This document shows, in pieces, positions 26,880 to 37,141 of a DNA stretch of 64,000 bases (positions are counted from its first letter, which is position 1; each line of letters begins with the position of its first letter). Position numbers and translations under genes: made by a program. The stretch is taken from contig CP046107.1 in the NCBI GenBank assembly GCA_016864895.1, positions 558,001-622,000 of the forward strand. The letters are read 5' to 3'. The stretch comes from Neisseriaceae bacterium (GTDB lineage: Bacteria > Pseudomonadota > Gammaproteobacteria > Burkholderiales > Neisseriaceae). The notes beneath the pieces were generated by a model that was given only the letters and a program-made list of their open reading frames with translations, searched no databases and was not told the origin of the DNA.

Positions 26880-28905
26880 AATAACCTCCATCTAATAAAC
26901 CTAGCTGTTCTAAGAGCGGATCCACTTTTGGTCTCCTACCTCTAAAAGCGATGAATGACTGCATTGCAGGCCTAGCTCCCCCTTTAGATAATATTTCTTG
27001 CCAAAATTTTCTGCCCGTTTCTGCTCTATTACCCGATTCTAGGAATGCTGAATAAACATCTGCAGATAATACTTGTGCCCAAATATAGCTGTAATAACCT
27101 GCACTGTACCCTCCTGCAAAAACATGCTCAAAAGATTGAGCAAAACGATTATAGTCGGCCTGTGGTACAACAGAAATTTCTTTGCGTACCTCTTGCATGA
27201 TGTTATCCCAATTACACGGTTGTTTATTCTGTGAATAAATTTGCATATCAAATAAAGCAAATTCCATCTGCCTTAACAAAAACATTCCTACCTGAAAATT
27301 CTTCGCTTGTCGCATTTTATCAAACAAATTTCTAGGTAAAGTTTCTCCTGTTTCTTGATGTTGAGACATAGCTTCCAATACATCAAACTCCCAAGCAAAG
27401 TTTTCCATAAATTGACTTGGCAATTCAACAGCATCCCACTCCACTCCAGAAATACCTGACACCCCCAATTCATCAACTTGTGTTAGCAAATGGTGCAAAC
27501 AATGTCCCATCTCATGAAATAAAGTAATAATTTCTTCATGATTCAGATAATTTTTTTCTTGTTTTGGAGCAGGCGTAAAATTACAAACTAAATAGGCAAT
27601 CGGTAACTGAATTCGATTAGATTTTTTCCATCTTCCACAATAATCATTCATCCAAGCACCGCTTTTTTTACCACTACGAGCATACAGATCCATATACACA
27701 CTACCTATTTCTTGCTCATTTTTTAACAATCGAAAATACTTTACATCTGGATTCCAGACTGGTCGTTTCTCTTCTTCAAAATAAACACCATATAACTCAT
27801 TAATTAATTTGAATAACCCTTCAATAACTTGATTGGATTCAAAATACTTTTTAACTTCTTCTTCTGAAAAAGCATACTTCCTTTCTCTCAATTTTTCACT
27901 TACAAAAGCAATATCCCAAGGTAATAATTCATCCAAACCTAAATCATCCTTAGCAAACTGTTCTAATTCCTGTATCTCCAACATCGCCACAGGTTTGGCC
28001 TTAGTGACAATATCTCTAATAAATTCAATAACCTGATCTGAATCATCAGCCATCTTAGTCGCTAAAGACATACTGGCATAATCAGGATAATCTAATAATT
28101 TTGCTTGTTGCTCACTTTTAACTAATATTTGATTAATATTTCCAGTATTATCCCATTGACCTTTATCAAATAATTCACTTGCTCTTGTTGAATAAGCATA
28201 ATGTATTTTCTTTCGTAGTTCTCTATTTTCAGCAAATTTCATTACTGACAAGTAATAGGGTAATTGAAGTTTTATGTGATAGCCCTTATTTCCATGCTCT
28301 TGAGCTGTACGTTGAAACAAATCTAGATCACTTTTAGGAATTCCCTTTAAGTCTGCTTCCTCTTCAAAATATAGGCTAAAAGACTCTGTTGAGTCTAAAA
28401 CGTTTTGACTAAACTGACTAGCCAACATGGATAACTGCGAATTCAGTTCCGCAAACATATTTCTCTCTTCTACCTGTAGGCAAGCCCCTGATAACTCAAA
28501 ATCTCTTAAATCATGTTTTAACTTTGCTTGCTGTTCATTGGTAAGATTATCAAAATTATTTTTTTTAATTTTCTTAAAAATTTCAAATAATTCTAAATCC
28601 TGTGATACCTCGGTATAAAATTTTGAAACGAACGGAATCATCTTATTGTATTCATTTCGCCAACTCTGCGTATCCTTTACAGAATTCATATGAGTAACTA
28701 CCCCCCATGCCCTACCAACTTTTTCCAAAGCTTCTGTTAGAGGATCCATAACATCTCCCCAATCAACCGAATTAATACTTTTAATTCTGGTTATTTCCTG
28801 GCGAGCTTCCATCATTAGCTTTTTTAAATTACTTTCTATTTCACTTGACTGTAGCTCATCAAATTTTGGAACTTCATTTAAATTTAACAACACATCGTTC
28901 GACAA
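26860..28905 (-). CDS. prlC: Oligopeptidase A (M3 metallopeptidase)
   Basis: 681-residue zinc peptidase of the thimet/oligopeptidase A family, degrading signal peptides and short peptides in the cytoplasm. The zinc site HEMGHCLHHLL is near residue 461, with the downstream Glu in SGVEWDAVELPSQFMENFAW. The C-terminal GGYSAGYYSYIWAQVLSADV motif is present and the length matches PrlC (~680). The start is TTG at 28905, supported by AAGGAG nine bases upstream and no better ATG. The last codons overlap the pncA start. Confidence 0.95.
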   Translation of the reverse strand: MSNDVLLNLNEVPKFDELQSSEIESNLKKLMMEARQEITRIKSINSVDWGDVMDPLTEALEKVGRAWGVVTHMNSVKDTQSWRNEYNKMIPFVSKFYTEVSQDLELFEIFKKIKKNNFDNLTNEQQAKLKHDLRDFELSGACLQVEERNMFAELNSQLSMLASQFSQNVLDSTESFSLYFEEEADLKGIPKSDLDLFQRTAQEHGNKGYHIKLQLPYYLSVMKFAENRELRKKIHYAYSTRASELFDKGQWDNTGNINQILVKSEQQAKLLDYPDYASMSLATKMADDSDQVIEFIRDIVTKAKPVAMLEIQELEQFAKDDLGLDELLPWDIAFVSEKLRERKYAFSEEEVKKYFESNQVIEGLFKLINELYGVYFEEEKRPVWNPDVKYFRLLKNEQEIGSVYMDLYARSGKKSGAWMNDYCGRWKKSNRIQLPIAYLVCNFTPAPKQEKNYLNHEEIITLFHEMGHCLHHLLTQVDELGVSGISGVEWDAVELPSQFMENFAWEFDVLEAMSQHQETGETLPRNLFDKMRQAKNFQVGMFLLRQMEFALFDMQIYSQNKQPCNWDNIMQEVRKEISVVPQADYNRFAQSFEHVFAGGYSAGYYSYIWAQVLSADVYSAFLESGNRAETGRKFWQEILSKGGARPAMQSFIAFRGRRPKVDPLLEQLGLLDGGYCDHCYH

Positions 28906-29208
28906 TTTTTTCTCTCCTTAAATAATTACATAACTACATTGTAATATACTTCCTCACAATTCCTTATGTAATGAAATCAATTTATTTATCTGTTTCTTAT
29001 TACTGTATAACCCTTCTTATAAAAAATTTTACAAATCTATTATTGATTTTAATCAGTGATAAATGAAGTTAACTCTAATTGAATCAACCCGTTTTCTAAA
29101 AAACTATCTCATTAATTTATAAAATTTTTTTTCTACTAGCTAAATAATCCTTAAAGATATAGAATGGATGTATTTTAGTTAATTTAGCTTAAAAAGGAAA
29201 TTGAACTT
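28906..29208. other. Divergent gap between prlC and a lipoprotein gene
   Basis: Three hundred bases, very AT-rich; presumably holds both promoters. No RNA gene or operator recognised. Confidence 0.3.
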
Positions 29209-30078
29209 ATGCAAAAACAACATTTGCTTACTATTAGTTTGATGTATTTGATGTTATTAGCTTGTCAACCTAAAGATTCAGATGTGAATAATACTGATAA
29301 TCTACCCATAAATGAGCAAACTACTTATCCAAATAAAATTCAAAAAGCTCAGCCAATAACATTAAAATTAAATGGCCAAAGATGCCAATCTATTGATAAA
29401 GAAAAATATTGTGATGAAATCATTATTCGAACTGATAGTTTTAAAAATGTGGGGTTAAATAATTATGTTTACCAAACTATTACAGGAAGCGAAAACAAAC
29501 TAGATAAAGATTTAAAAACTGCACTAACTGACTATATCAAAAATCAACTAAAGGAATTAACTTTTCAGCAAAAAGATACTGGAACTGGTCTTTATACTGA
29601 ACAAAGTAGTGATGATTTTCAATTAGTTAACAATAATGCCAACTTTGCTTTTTTTAAACACGAATATACTGCATACACAGGAGGTATCCACCCTAATACT
29701 TCTGTGCACAATCTAGTTATTGATCCTAAGTCTTATAATGATATTCTTTTAGACAATATGTTCTTACCCAATGGGCAAGATAAGCTGTGGCAATTGCAGC
29801 AAGACGCTATATTGCAAACGCTATTATCAATAGGAGATGCGTCAGAACAAGACGTTAAAGAATTAATGTCCAGTTGGGATATTAAATTAAATAAGAATTG
29901 GGGTTTTGATAACAATAATTTACTCTTCACCTACTCTCCCTATGAAGCTGCACCTTATTCTTATGGCGTAATTGATATTGCCATTCCAAAAGAAAAACTA
30001 AAAGATATCATCCAACCTAAATATCTGGACATGATTTTTAATGATTCTAACCACAGTAAAGACAGGAAAAATCAATAA
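29209..30078 (+). CDS. Lipoprotein with DUF3298/RsiV-like domain
   Basis: 289 residues. The signal peptide ends in lipobox LMLLAC at ~Cys19, giving a predicted lipidated envelope protein. The C-terminal half has the RsiV/DUF3298-type pattern TAYTGGIHPNTSVHNLVIDP followed by NDILLDNMF, and a final PYSYGVIDIAIPKEKL strand. Two cysteines in the mid region (GQRCQSIDKEKYCDE) could pair. AAGGA nine bases before the ATG. Family members bind lysozyme or cell-wall components in some species; function here is not known. Confidence 0.75.
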   Translation: MQKQHLLTISLMYLMLLACQPKDSDVNNTDNLPINEQTTYPNKIQKAQPITLKLNGQRCQSIDKEKYCDEIIIRTDSFKNVGLNNYVYQTITGSENKLDKDLKTALTDYIKNQLKELTFQQKDTGTGLYTEQSSDDFQLVNNNANFAFFKHEYTAYTGGIHPNTSVHNLVIDPKSYNDILLDNMFLPNGQDKLWQLQQDAILQTLLSIGDASEQDVKELMSSWDIKLNKNWGFDNNNLLFTYSPYEAAPYSYGVIDIAIPKEKLKDIIQPKYLDMIFNDSNHSKDRKNQ

Positions 30079-30107
30079 AATAGTGATAAATAATTGATTT
30101 TTAAAAT

Positions 30108-30166
30108 AAACAACCAATATATAGAGAAACAGCTAAGACACAATCTCTCCTATACTTTGGTTGTTT
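30108..30166 (+). terminator. Long convergent hairpin
   Basis: AAACAACCAA (30108-30117) pairs with TTGGTTGTTT (30157-30166); an inner ATAGAGA/TCTCTCCTAT stem extends it. It lies between the convergent lipoprotein and speG genes and could end both transcripts, although a U-run is short on either side. Confidence 0.55.
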
Positions 30167-30178
30167 CTTGAAAATCAC

Positions 30179-30739
30179 TTAAGAAATATTTTTCTGAGTG
30201 GTTTTCATTTTCTGCCTTCTAAAAAAATCTTCTTGGAACATAGCCATACGAATAACAGTATGGTAACTGCCATTACTAAAATACTCATCAACCAGTCGGC
30301 CTTCTTTAATAAAGCCTGCATTTTCATAAATATACATAGCTTTTTTATTCTCTTCATCCACCACTAAGTATAATTTGTGTAAGTTTAAAACTGAAAAGGC
30401 GAAGTCTGAAATTAAATAGACAGCCTCTTTGGCATAACCTTTGCCTTGATGTTCAGGAGCAATAATCAACGCAAATTCCGCAGAACGATGAATATAGTCA
30501 ATCTCCATTAATTCTACTAAGCCAATTTTCTGATCATTGTGTTCCAGTATAAACCGTCTTTCAGATTGATCATGAATATGTTTATCGTATAATTCTTCTA
30601 ATTCAACATAAGCCGCATAAGGCTCTTCAAACCAATATCTCATAACACTTTGGTTATTATCTAATTTATGCACGTATGGTAAGTCAACTCGTTCTAATGA
30701 TCTTAAAACTACTTGACTTGAACTATGCTCATCCGACAT
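30179..30739 (-). CDS. speG: Spermidine N1-acetyltransferase
   Basis: 186-residue GNAT enzyme that acetylates spermidine/spermine to limit polyamine toxicity. By memory comparison with E. coli SpeG it keeps long identical stretches: [34 protein letters not shown], the acetyl-CoA loop [12 protein letters not shown], and [25 protein letters not shown] lies six bases before the ATG. It pairs logically with the carboxyspermidine genes at 39.6-42 kb. Confidence 0.95.
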   Translation of the reverse strand: MSDEHSSSQVVLRSLERVDLPYVHKLDNNQSVMRYWFEEPYAAYVELEELYDKHIHDQSERRFILEHNDQKIGLVELMEIDYIHRSAEFALIIAPEHQGKGYAKEAVYLISDFAFSVLNLHKLYLVVDEENKKAMYIYENAGFIKEGRLVDEYFSNGSYHTVIRMAMFQEDFFRRQKMKTTQKNIS

Positions 30740-30835
30740 GTATATCTCCTAGTCATAATAACTTAATGATTATAGACGATAAACTTTAAATTGGATACTC
30801 TCAAAATGGATACCATATATTGAATTTAATTTTAA

Positions 30836-31186
30836 ACATGCTACCTGACAAGCTCAATCACGTACTTTCTTAACCGAGATATAGCGCAGTCTCTCTCGAA
30901 ATATGGATACAAGGAAGCCAGAGTATACAACACTCCTACATTATTTTGTCTAGCTATTTATTCGCACCAATGTCTGAACTTTAATCTAAATTTTTTAATC
31001 AACAAATATTTTTCAGAAAAAAAACCGAAATTATATGAGCTATTTCGTAATGTTGTGAACTTCTCACACTACTCTGTAGCTTCATTTAAACTTAACCCAC
31101 CTTCCAAACCTCATTGGAAATGGGTTATCATTGAAATAAGCTCTGACCCTAAGAAACAAGGCACTGACAACCAAGAAAGCTGCTAA
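30836..31186 (+). pseudogene. Open frame of 116 codons without a start codon
   Basis: A plus-strand frame bounded by TAA at 30833-30835 and TAA at 31184-31186 contains no ATG and no early GTG/TTG start. It reads FLNRDIAQSLSKYGYKEARV, later INKYFSEKKPKLYELFRNVV, then KPHWKWVIIEISSDPKKQG and stop. Composition is protein-like, and 116 stop-free codons are unlikely by chance at this base composition (about 7% stop codons expected). I do not recognise it. Most likely a gene fragment that lost its 5' end; it also spans a hairpin (31094-31126). Confidence 0.4.
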
Positions 31187-31210
31187 AACATTATGCAACA
31201 ATTACAATTA

Positions 31211-31606
31211 TCACAATGTTGAATATGACTTAGGCTTATATCCTTGTTTAATTCTCTGTTCTAATTGATAATTCTCTTGTGATAACTGTAATAACTTTTG
31301 CTCTAATTGCCAATATTGCTCGGTACCTTGTTGGCTCGTTAATAATTGAAAAACAGTTTGATAATATTGTATTTTCATATTTTGTAAATACTTAAAATCC
31401 TCATCTTCAATAGTCAATGCATGTAGTTTAACAAGGATATCAGAAATAATTTTAATTGCTTCATCTCTATTTTTTTGAGGAAGTATTCCAACTGTCATTA
31501 TGTCTGCCTCATTTAGAACATTCTGTAACTCAGTCCATTCATCAACAGACACTTTTTCAGAACAGGCAAATAAAAATGTCACCATTATCAATACAAAATT
31601 TTTCAT
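31211..31606 (-). CDS. Small lipoprotein, hypothetical
   Basis: 131 residues. Signal peptide MKNFVLIMVTFLFAC gives a lipobox with Cys15. The mature part is highly helical: a central DEAIKIISDILVKLHAL and a Gln/Glu-rich coiled-coil-like end (QLEQKLLQLSQENYQLEQRI). Predicted envelope protein of unknown role. It lies between hemO and speG with its own spacing on each side. Confidence 0.7.
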   Translation of the reverse strand: MKNFVLIMVTFLFACSEKVSVDEWTELQNVLNEADIMTVGILPQKNRDEAIKIISDILVKLHALTIEDEDFKYLQNMKIQYYQTVFQLLTSQQGTEQYWQLEQKLLQLSQENYQLEQRIKQGYKPKSYSTL

Positions 31607-31699
31607 TTTCTACTTCAATATCCCTACATCTTAAGATTAAAATTCAGTTGGGATCATTTCAATAAAGAAAATACTCACTGTGACTAGTTATCACTAAAG

Positions 31700-32290
31700 C
31701 TATTTTTTTGAAAACACTTCTTTTGCTAACTGTGCATAGTACTCAAAAGCATTTTTGGCACCTTTTACTACCTGCTGATAAACCTCATTATCATCAGTAA
31801 CTGTATTAAATAATCGAACAAACTCCCTCCAATGTTTTCCCCTACCCTCTGGGTGTGGTGACAAATGCCTTGCACCATACGTTTCGCTCATTCCTATATT
31901 TTTAGCACCTTTTAGTAAAAAAGCAGCACCTAAATTAGAACCCTCTGCACAATACAACCAACCAATGGCTTCAACTGATTTAGGTTCAGGTAAAGAATCA
32001 ATATCAAATTTATCAATACCTAAATCTTGCATATCTTCCTGAACTTTTTTATATCGAGCCAACTCTTTCAAATTAGGTATTTTTTCATTCAACTCTGGAT
32101 CAAAATAAATATCATCAACAATTCTATGAAAAATCTCTTGTAATTGTAGAAATTTCCCATAGTTTTCCTTATTCAAAAAAGGCTCTAAACTATTAACCAG
32201 ATTATCTACTTTTTCATGTTCTATTCTAGTTTGCTCTCTTAATATTTCTGCCAACGCACTAGTTTCAGACATATTGCCGTATTCAGACAT
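31700..32290 (-). CDS. hemO: Heme oxygenase (HemO type)
   Basis: 196-residue enzyme that opens heme to biliverdin, CO and Fe2+, for iron acquisition. It closely resembles Neisseria meningitidis HemO: VDNLVNSLEPFLNKENYGKF, AIGWLYCAEGSNLGAAFL, and GARHLSPHPEGRGKHWREF. The proximal His is at ~25 (RIEHEKVDN). The Gly-rich distal-helix equivalent GSNLGAA is intact. GGAGAG five bases upstream supports ATG 32290 over the internal ATG at 32272. No heme receptor genes are adjacent. Confidence 0.95.
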   Translation of the reverse strand: MSEYGNMSETSALAEILREQTRIEHEKVDNLVNSLEPFLNKENYGKFLQLQEIFHRIVDDIYFDPELNEKIPNLKELARYKKVQEDMQDLGIDKFDIDSLPEPKSVEAIGWLYCAEGSNLGAAFLLKGAKNIGMSETYGARHLSPHPEGRGKHWREFVRLFNTVTDDNEVYQQVVKGAKNAFEYYAQLAKEVFSKK

Positions 32291-32319
32291 TACAACTCTC
32301 CATCATTAATATTAGCGGT

Positions 32320-32348
32320 ATTATAATTGTTATTAATACTAATCACAA
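32320..32348 (-). promoter_or_regulatory. Sigma70-type promoter for hemO
   Basis: On the minus strand TTGTGA (32348-32343) and TATAAT (32325-32320) are 17 bp apart, 30 bp before the start codon. The spacer TTAGTATTAATAACAAT is weakly Fur-box-like (imperfect AT-rich dyad); Fur control would fit an iron gene but is inference. Confidence 0.6.
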
Positions 32349-32492
32349 TAAATTACTTTAAATAAAAAATACTCAGTCACCTCTATATTGACTATTATGA
32401 AATTGATCAAAATCTATAGAATTACATAGATTATTTGTTTAGAATGATCTTTCAATTTTAAAGATAGGAGTCATTTTTTTGACAAATCATTT

Positions 32493-34493
32493 ATGGAAAT
32501 TATTCAAGTGCCCCATAGCCCTTTTAAACTACATCAAAAATTTTCACCCTCTGGTGATCAACCAAGTGCTATTCAAAATTTAATATCTGGCTTAAAAAAT
32601 GGGTTAACATCTCAAACGTTACTTGGTGTCACAGGCTCAGGAAAAACCTACACCATGGCCAATGTCATTGCAAAAACGGGAAGACCCGCGATCATTCTTG
32701 CACATAATAAAACGCTAGCAGCACAACTATACTCTGAAATGAGAGAGTTCTTCCCAGAAAATGCAGTGGAATATTTCGTTTCTTACTATGACTACTATCA
32801 ACCAGAAGCCTATGTTCCTTCTCGAGATTTATTTATTGAAAAAGATTCAAGTATTAATGAACACATCGAACAGATGCGTTTATCTGCTACTAAAAATCTG
32901 ATTCAAAGAAATGATGTTATTATTGTTGCTACAGTTTCTGCTATTTATGGGATTGGTGACCCAAAAGAATATTCACAAATGATGTTGTTTCTGAAAGATA
33001 ACCTAAAAATATCTCAAAAAGAAATTATTTCACAACTAATTATGATGCAATATCAACGTGGTGATATTGATTTTAAACGGGGTAACTTTAGAGTCAGAGG
33101 TGATATTATCGATATATACCCTGCTGAAAATTCTGAAACTGCAGTACGTGTGTTTATGTTTGATGATGAAATAGAAAAAATAGTAACTTTTGATCCTTTG
33201 ACAGGTGCAATCAAACAAAGAATTGGTCGTTACTCGATTTTCCCATCTAGTCATTATGTCACTCCCAGAAATACCATTTTAAGAGCATGTAACCGTATAA
33301 AATCTGAATTGAAAGAAAGGGTCGAATTCTTTCATAAAAAACATAAAATTGTTGAAGCACAAAGAATAGAACAAAGAACTAAATTTGATTTGGAAATGCT
33401 TTATGAAATGGGCTTTTGCAAAGGTATTGAAAATTACTCTAGACATCTAACTGGAAAACAAGCAGGTGAACCTCCTCCTACACTGCTGAATTATTTACAT
33501 CCAGACACTATAATGTTTATTGACGAAAGCCATGTCACTATTCCACAAATTAGTAGTATGTACAAAGGTGATGCGGCTCGTAAACAAAATTTAGTTGACT
33601 ATGGCTTCAGATTACCCTCCGCTTGTGATAATCGACCCTTAAAATTTGATGAATTTGAACAATTAATGCCTCAAACAATATTTGTTTCGGCGACTCCTGC
33701 CAAATATGAAGAAGAACATGCTAGTCAAATAGTAGAACAAGTAGTAAGACCGACAGGTTTAATCGATCCTCAAATCATTGTTCGCCCTGTTAACTCACAA
33801 GTTGATGACCTACTAAGTGAAATCAATCAACGGGTACAAAAAAATGAAAGAGTTTTAGTAACTACTTTAACCAAACGCATGGCCGAACAAATTACCGATT
33901 ATTACAATGAACTAGGCATAAAAGTCCGATATTTGCACAGTGACATTGATACAATAGAACGTGTGGAAATCATTCGTAGTCTTAGACTTGGAGAAATTGA
34001 TGTGCTGGTTGGAATCAACCTCCTAAGAGAAGGACTAGATATACCAGAGGTGTCCTTAGTAGCAGTATTGGATGCTGACAAAGAAGGTTTTTTGAGAAGT
34101 CACAAAAGTTTAATCCAAACTATTGGCCGAGCTGCAAGAAATGAACATGGGGTAGCAATTTTATATGCCGATAAGATAACTGAATCAATAAAATTAACTA
34201 TCAATGAAACCAATAGACGTCGTGAAAAGCAAATTAAATACAATGAAATCAATGGTATTGTTCCTCAACAAATTAAAAAGGAAATTAAGGATATTATCGA
34301 TGGTGTTTATTATCATGATGAGAAAAAAAACAAAACCAAACCAATTTCTCAATCAGTAGATATGATTAAGGAAATTGAAAGACTTGAAAAAGAAATGTTG
34401 GCCAAAGCAAAAAATCTACAATTTGAAGAAGCTGCTTTAATCAGGGATCAAATGAATGCCATCAGAGAAAATTTATTTTTTATGGTTGAATAA
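32493..34493 (+). CDS. uvrB: UvrABC excision nuclease subunit B
   Basis: 666-residue helicase-like subunit that verifies DNA damage in nucleotide excision repair. Walker A GVTGSGKT, the beta-hairpin region with [25 protein letters not shown] (motif II), SATPAKYE, and motif [14 protein letters not shown] are present. The C-terminal UVR domain ([23 protein letters not shown]) contacts UvrC. Length is typical. A possible AGGAG is too far from the ATG (22 bases); no other in-frame start is available. greB follows after three bases. Confidence 0.98.
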   Translation: MEIIQVPHSPFKLHQKFSPSGDQPSAIQNLISGLKNGLTSQTLLGVTGSGKTYTMANVIAKTGRPAIILAHNKTLAAQLYSEMREFFPENAVEYFVSYYDYYQPEAYVPSRDLFIEKDSSINEHIEQMRLSATKNLIQRNDVIIVATVSAIYGIGDPKEYSQMMLFLKDNLKISQKEIISQLIMMQYQRGDIDFKRGNFRVRGDIIDIYPAENSETAVRVFMFDDEIEKIVTFDPLTGAIKQRIGRYSIFPSSHYVTPRNTILRACNRIKSELKERVEFFHKKHKIVEAQRIEQRTKFDLEMLYEMGFCKGIENYSRHLTGKQAGEPPPTLLNYLHPDTIMFIDESHVTIPQISSMYKGDAARKQNLVDYGFRLPSACDNRPLKFDEFEQLMPQTIFVSATPAKYEEEHASQIVEQVVRPTGLIDPQIIVRPVNSQVDDLLSEINQRVQKNERVLVTTLTKRMAEQITDYYNELGIKVRYLHSDIDTIERVEIIRSLRLGEIDVLVGINLLREGLDIPEVSLVAVLDADKEGFLRSHKSLIQTIGRAARNEHGVAILYADKITESIKLTINETNRRREKQIKYNEINGIVPQQIKKEIKDIIDGVYYHDEKKNKTKPISQSVDMIKEIERLEKEMLAKAKNLQFEEAALIRDQMNAIRENLFFMVE

Positions 34494-34496
34494 AAT

Positions 34497-34994
34497 ATGA
34501 CTACTTTAAAAGCTAATAAGAACTACATGACACCAACAGGTTGGAAATATTTAAAAAATGAGTTATATCATATTGTTCACCATGAACGTCCTAAAATAGT
34601 AGAAATTATCAATTGGGCAGCAAGTAATGGGGATAGGAGTGAAAATGGTGACTATATATACAGCAAAAGACGTCTACGCGAAATTGATAAGCGTATTAGA
34701 TATCTAACCAAAAGGTTGGAAATAGCTGAAGTGATCGATCCAGAATTGAGAGAAAAGACTGAACAAGTATTTTTCAGTGCCACTGTTACCATCAGAAGAG
34801 AAGATGATTCCATTCAGACGATATCTATCGTAGGAACAGATGAGATAGATTTACAGAAAGGAAAAATATCTTGGATTTCTCCGCTAGCAAAGGCCTTAAT
34901 TGGAAATTTTTCAGGAGATAAAGTTAAGCTGACTACACCAGAAAAAGAAGAATATATTACTATCAAAAATGTTCAATATATAAAAATAGAATAA
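34497..34994 (+). CDS. greB: Transcription elongation factor GreB
   Basis: 165 residues. GreA/GreB family protein that inserts into the RNA polymerase secondary channel and stimulates transcript cleavage in backtracked complexes. The coiled-coil tip has the two acidic residues in NGDRSENGDYIYSKRRLREID, and the YIYSKRRLREID pattern is the GreB rather than GreA form. C-terminal FKBP-like domain ends with GDKVKLTTPEKEEYI. Co-transcribed with uvrB by spacing. Confidence 0.95.
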   Translation: MTTLKANKNYMTPTGWKYLKNELYHIVHHERPKIVEIINWAASNGDRSENGDYIYSKRRLREIDKRIRYLTKRLEIAEVIDPELREKTEQVFFSATVTIRREDDSIQTISIVGTDEIDLQKGKISWISPLAKALIGNFSGDKVKLTTPEKEEYITIKNVQYIKIE

Positions 34995-34996
34995 CC

Positions 34997-35026
34997 AAAG
35001 AGCGCAAAACATTATCTGCGCTCTTT
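34997..35026 (+). terminator. Bidirectional terminator between greB and bamD
   Basis: AAAGAGCGCA (34997-35006) pairs perfectly with TGCGCTCTTT (35017-35026). It lies between convergent greB and bamD; short T/A runs lie on the arm ends. Confidence 0.7.
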
Positions 35027-35050
35027 AACCACAAAAATCCACGAGATCTT

Positions 35051-35932
35051 TTATATTTGATCTTGAACCTGTTGCTCATGATTGTCTATTTTAAACATCT
35101 CAGTTGCTCTACTAAAAGCATCTTTGGTTATTTGCCATGGGTTTTTTAAATTTCTATCAAACCATTGACCTTTTACCAAAAAGGCACTTTCAGGATAATT
35201 TAGTTCTAACAAGCGACGTGAATCAGAAGCTAAGTTTTCTTGATCTAATCTCTGATAACAAGACATCATAATGGCCAATGCCTCTTCAATATGTGACGTG
35301 TTTTTATAATCATTTAGAACAGTCTGAGCACGATTGGCAGCTGCGACAAAAGCCCCCATTTTATAATAGTACCTTGCAACAGCTATCTCATGACCACCCA
35401 TTGCCTCCACTAAATCGTGCATTCTTTGTTTAGCATCAAATACATACTGACTATCAGGAAACTGAGTAACCAATTCCTGGAACACTTGGTAAGACTTTTT
35501 AGCAGATTTTGGATCTCTTTCTGCCCAATTCTGGTCTGATAAACGATCTAAAAAAGACTCATTTTTCTGATCAAATTCAGCTAACCCTTTGAGATACAAT
35601 ACATAATCCATACGAGGATGCTTTGGGTATAATTTCTGAAACTCAGCAATAGTTGCCAAAGCCAGTTCTTTTTCTTCATATCTATAATAAGCATAGGCTT
35701 TATCCAACATTGCCTGCTCTGCAAAACGTCCGTAAGGGTAACGCCCAATTAAAATATCATATAACTTAATTGCCCTAACATAATTTTTACTAGTTAACTC
35801 ATCGTTGGCTTCCGTGTATAATTGTTCTACAGACCAGCCGTTAGTAAGTTGAGCATCTTTATCTACTTTTTCTGTGCTGGCACAAGAAGCCAATAAGGCC
35901 ATTAAAACAACCCCTAAAAGTACTTTTTTCAT
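35051..35932 (-). CDS. bamD: Outer-membrane assembly lipoprotein BamD (ComL)
   Basis: 293 residues. Essential TPR lipoprotein of the BAM complex that folds outer-membrane beta-barrels; called ComL in Neisseria. Signal peptide MKKVLLGVVLMALLASC with lipobox LASC. TPR-like helices follow: VRAIKLYDILIGRYPYGRFA, EKELALATIAEFQKLYPKHP, and SYQVFQELVTQFPDSQYVFD. The frame extends 12 codons upstream, but ATG 35932 gives the signal peptide directly. The start codon overlaps that of the divergent rluD (CATG). The C-terminus stops soon after DAFSRATEMF. Confidence 0.95.
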   Translation of the reverse strand: MKKVLLGVVLMALLASCASTEKVDKDAQLTNGWSVEQLYTEANDELTSKNYVRAIKLYDILIGRYPYGRFAEQAMLDKAYAYYRYEEKELALATIAEFQKLYPKHPRMDYVLYLKGLAEFDQKNESFLDRLSDQNWAERDPKSAKKSYQVFQELVTQFPDSQYVFDAKQRMHDLVEAMGGHEIAVARYYYKMGAFVAAANRAQTVLNDYKNTSHIEEALAIMMSCYQRLDQENLASDSRRLLELNYPESAFLVKGQWFDRNLKNPWQITKDAFSRATEMFKIDNHEQQVQDQI

Positions 35933-36956
35933 GAATAAATTACCTTCCCAAAATATATCGGATGACAACGAAATCGATGCTGATTCATTGCATTATACAA
36001 ATATTCTTAACCTAACCATCCCTAACCAATTTGCCGGAGAACGAATAGATATCGCTCTTGCCCAATTACTACCCCAATACTCCAGATCCAAACTATCTTC
36101 TTGGATAAAAAAGGGCATAATCACAGTCAACAATTCCCCAAGTATATCAAAACATAAACTAATAGGGGGAGAAAAAGTTAAAATTTTTTGTCAAGAAGAT
36201 CAAGAAACATCTTACTTTAGAGCAGAAAAGGTTGATTTTGATATAGTTTTTGAAGATGAAGATCTTATTGTGATTGATAAACCTACCAATTTGGTTGTTC
36301 ATCCCGCCGCAGGCAACTGGTCTGGCACTTTATTAAATGGTCTTCTATTTCATGACCCTAAACTATCTCACATCCCAAGAGCTGGTATTGTTCATCGACT
36401 AGACAAAGATACCACAGGTCTTATGGTAGTGGCTAAAAACATTATTACCCAAACAAACTTAGTTAAGCAATTACAAACCAGACAAGTGAAACGAATCTAT
36501 CGTGCTATTGTCAATGGCATTGTACCTTATGATGGGAAAATAGAAACACTCATAGGACGACATCCTCACCAACGAACAAAGATGGCAGTAGTTCCATTTG
36601 GTGGGAAAGAAGCAATTACACATGTAAAAGTTCTGGAGAGATTTGAACATCACTCTTACATTGAATGTTCTTTAGAAACAGGCCGCACTCATCAAATTAG
36701 AGTACATATGAAAGAAGCAAAACACCCATTAGTTGGTGACCCTACTTACGGTAATATTCTATTACCTGCCAGTCCAACTATTAAAGAACAAATTATAAAC
36801 CTACACCGCCAAGCATTACATGCATACCAATTAAGTTTTATTCATCCTCGCACTCAAAAAAATATCACCTTTAAAACAAAGCTACCCAATGATATGCAAC
36901 AGTTATTAGCGGCAATGAGAACAGACTATGAAATAAGTTTACTGCCTGACAAATAG
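35931..36956 (+). CDS. rluD: 23S rRNA pseudouridine synthase D
   Basis: 341 residues from ATG 35931. Makes pseudouridines 1911/1915/1917 in helix 69 of 23S rRNA. N-terminal S4 domain (GERIDIALAQLLPQYSRSKL), catalytic HRLDKDTTGLMVVAK with the Asp, then the RLU core ending CSLETGRTHQIRVHM and HPLVGDPTYG. The open frame runs back to a GTG inside bamD; I take the ATG because the S4 domain starts ~35 residues later. There is no Shine-Dalgarno. Divergent comL-rluD order is also found in Neisseria. Confidence 0.95.
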   Translation: MNKLPSQNISDDNEIDADSLHYTNILNLTIPNQFAGERIDIALAQLLPQYSRSKLSSWIKKGIITVNNSPSISKHKLIGGEKVKIFCQEDQETSYFRAEKVDFDIVFEDEDLIVIDKPTNLVVHPAAGNWSGTLLNGLLFHDPKLSHIPRAGIVHRLDKDTTGLMVVAKNIITQTNLVKQLQTRQVKRIYRAIVNGIVPYDGKIETLIGRHPHQRTKMAVVPFGGKEAITHVKVLERFEHHSYIECSLETGRTHQIRVHMKEAKHPLVGDPTYGNILLPASPTIKEQIINLHRQALHAYQLSFIHPRTQKNITFKTKLPNDMQQLLAAMRTDYEISLLPDK

Positions 36957-37141
36957 AAACTATTAAAATAAAAGCTAGAGGAAAATGAAATTGAAATATT
37001 TATTATTGGATAAAACTAAAATTAAGTGATATTGTAGTAAAAATACATCATAATGATAGATAATCATCTCTATAATAAAAATTCAATCTATTGTAAAATC
37101 TCTGAACTTTTATTTTTTAATTTTGATTTAAAGGTTAAGTA

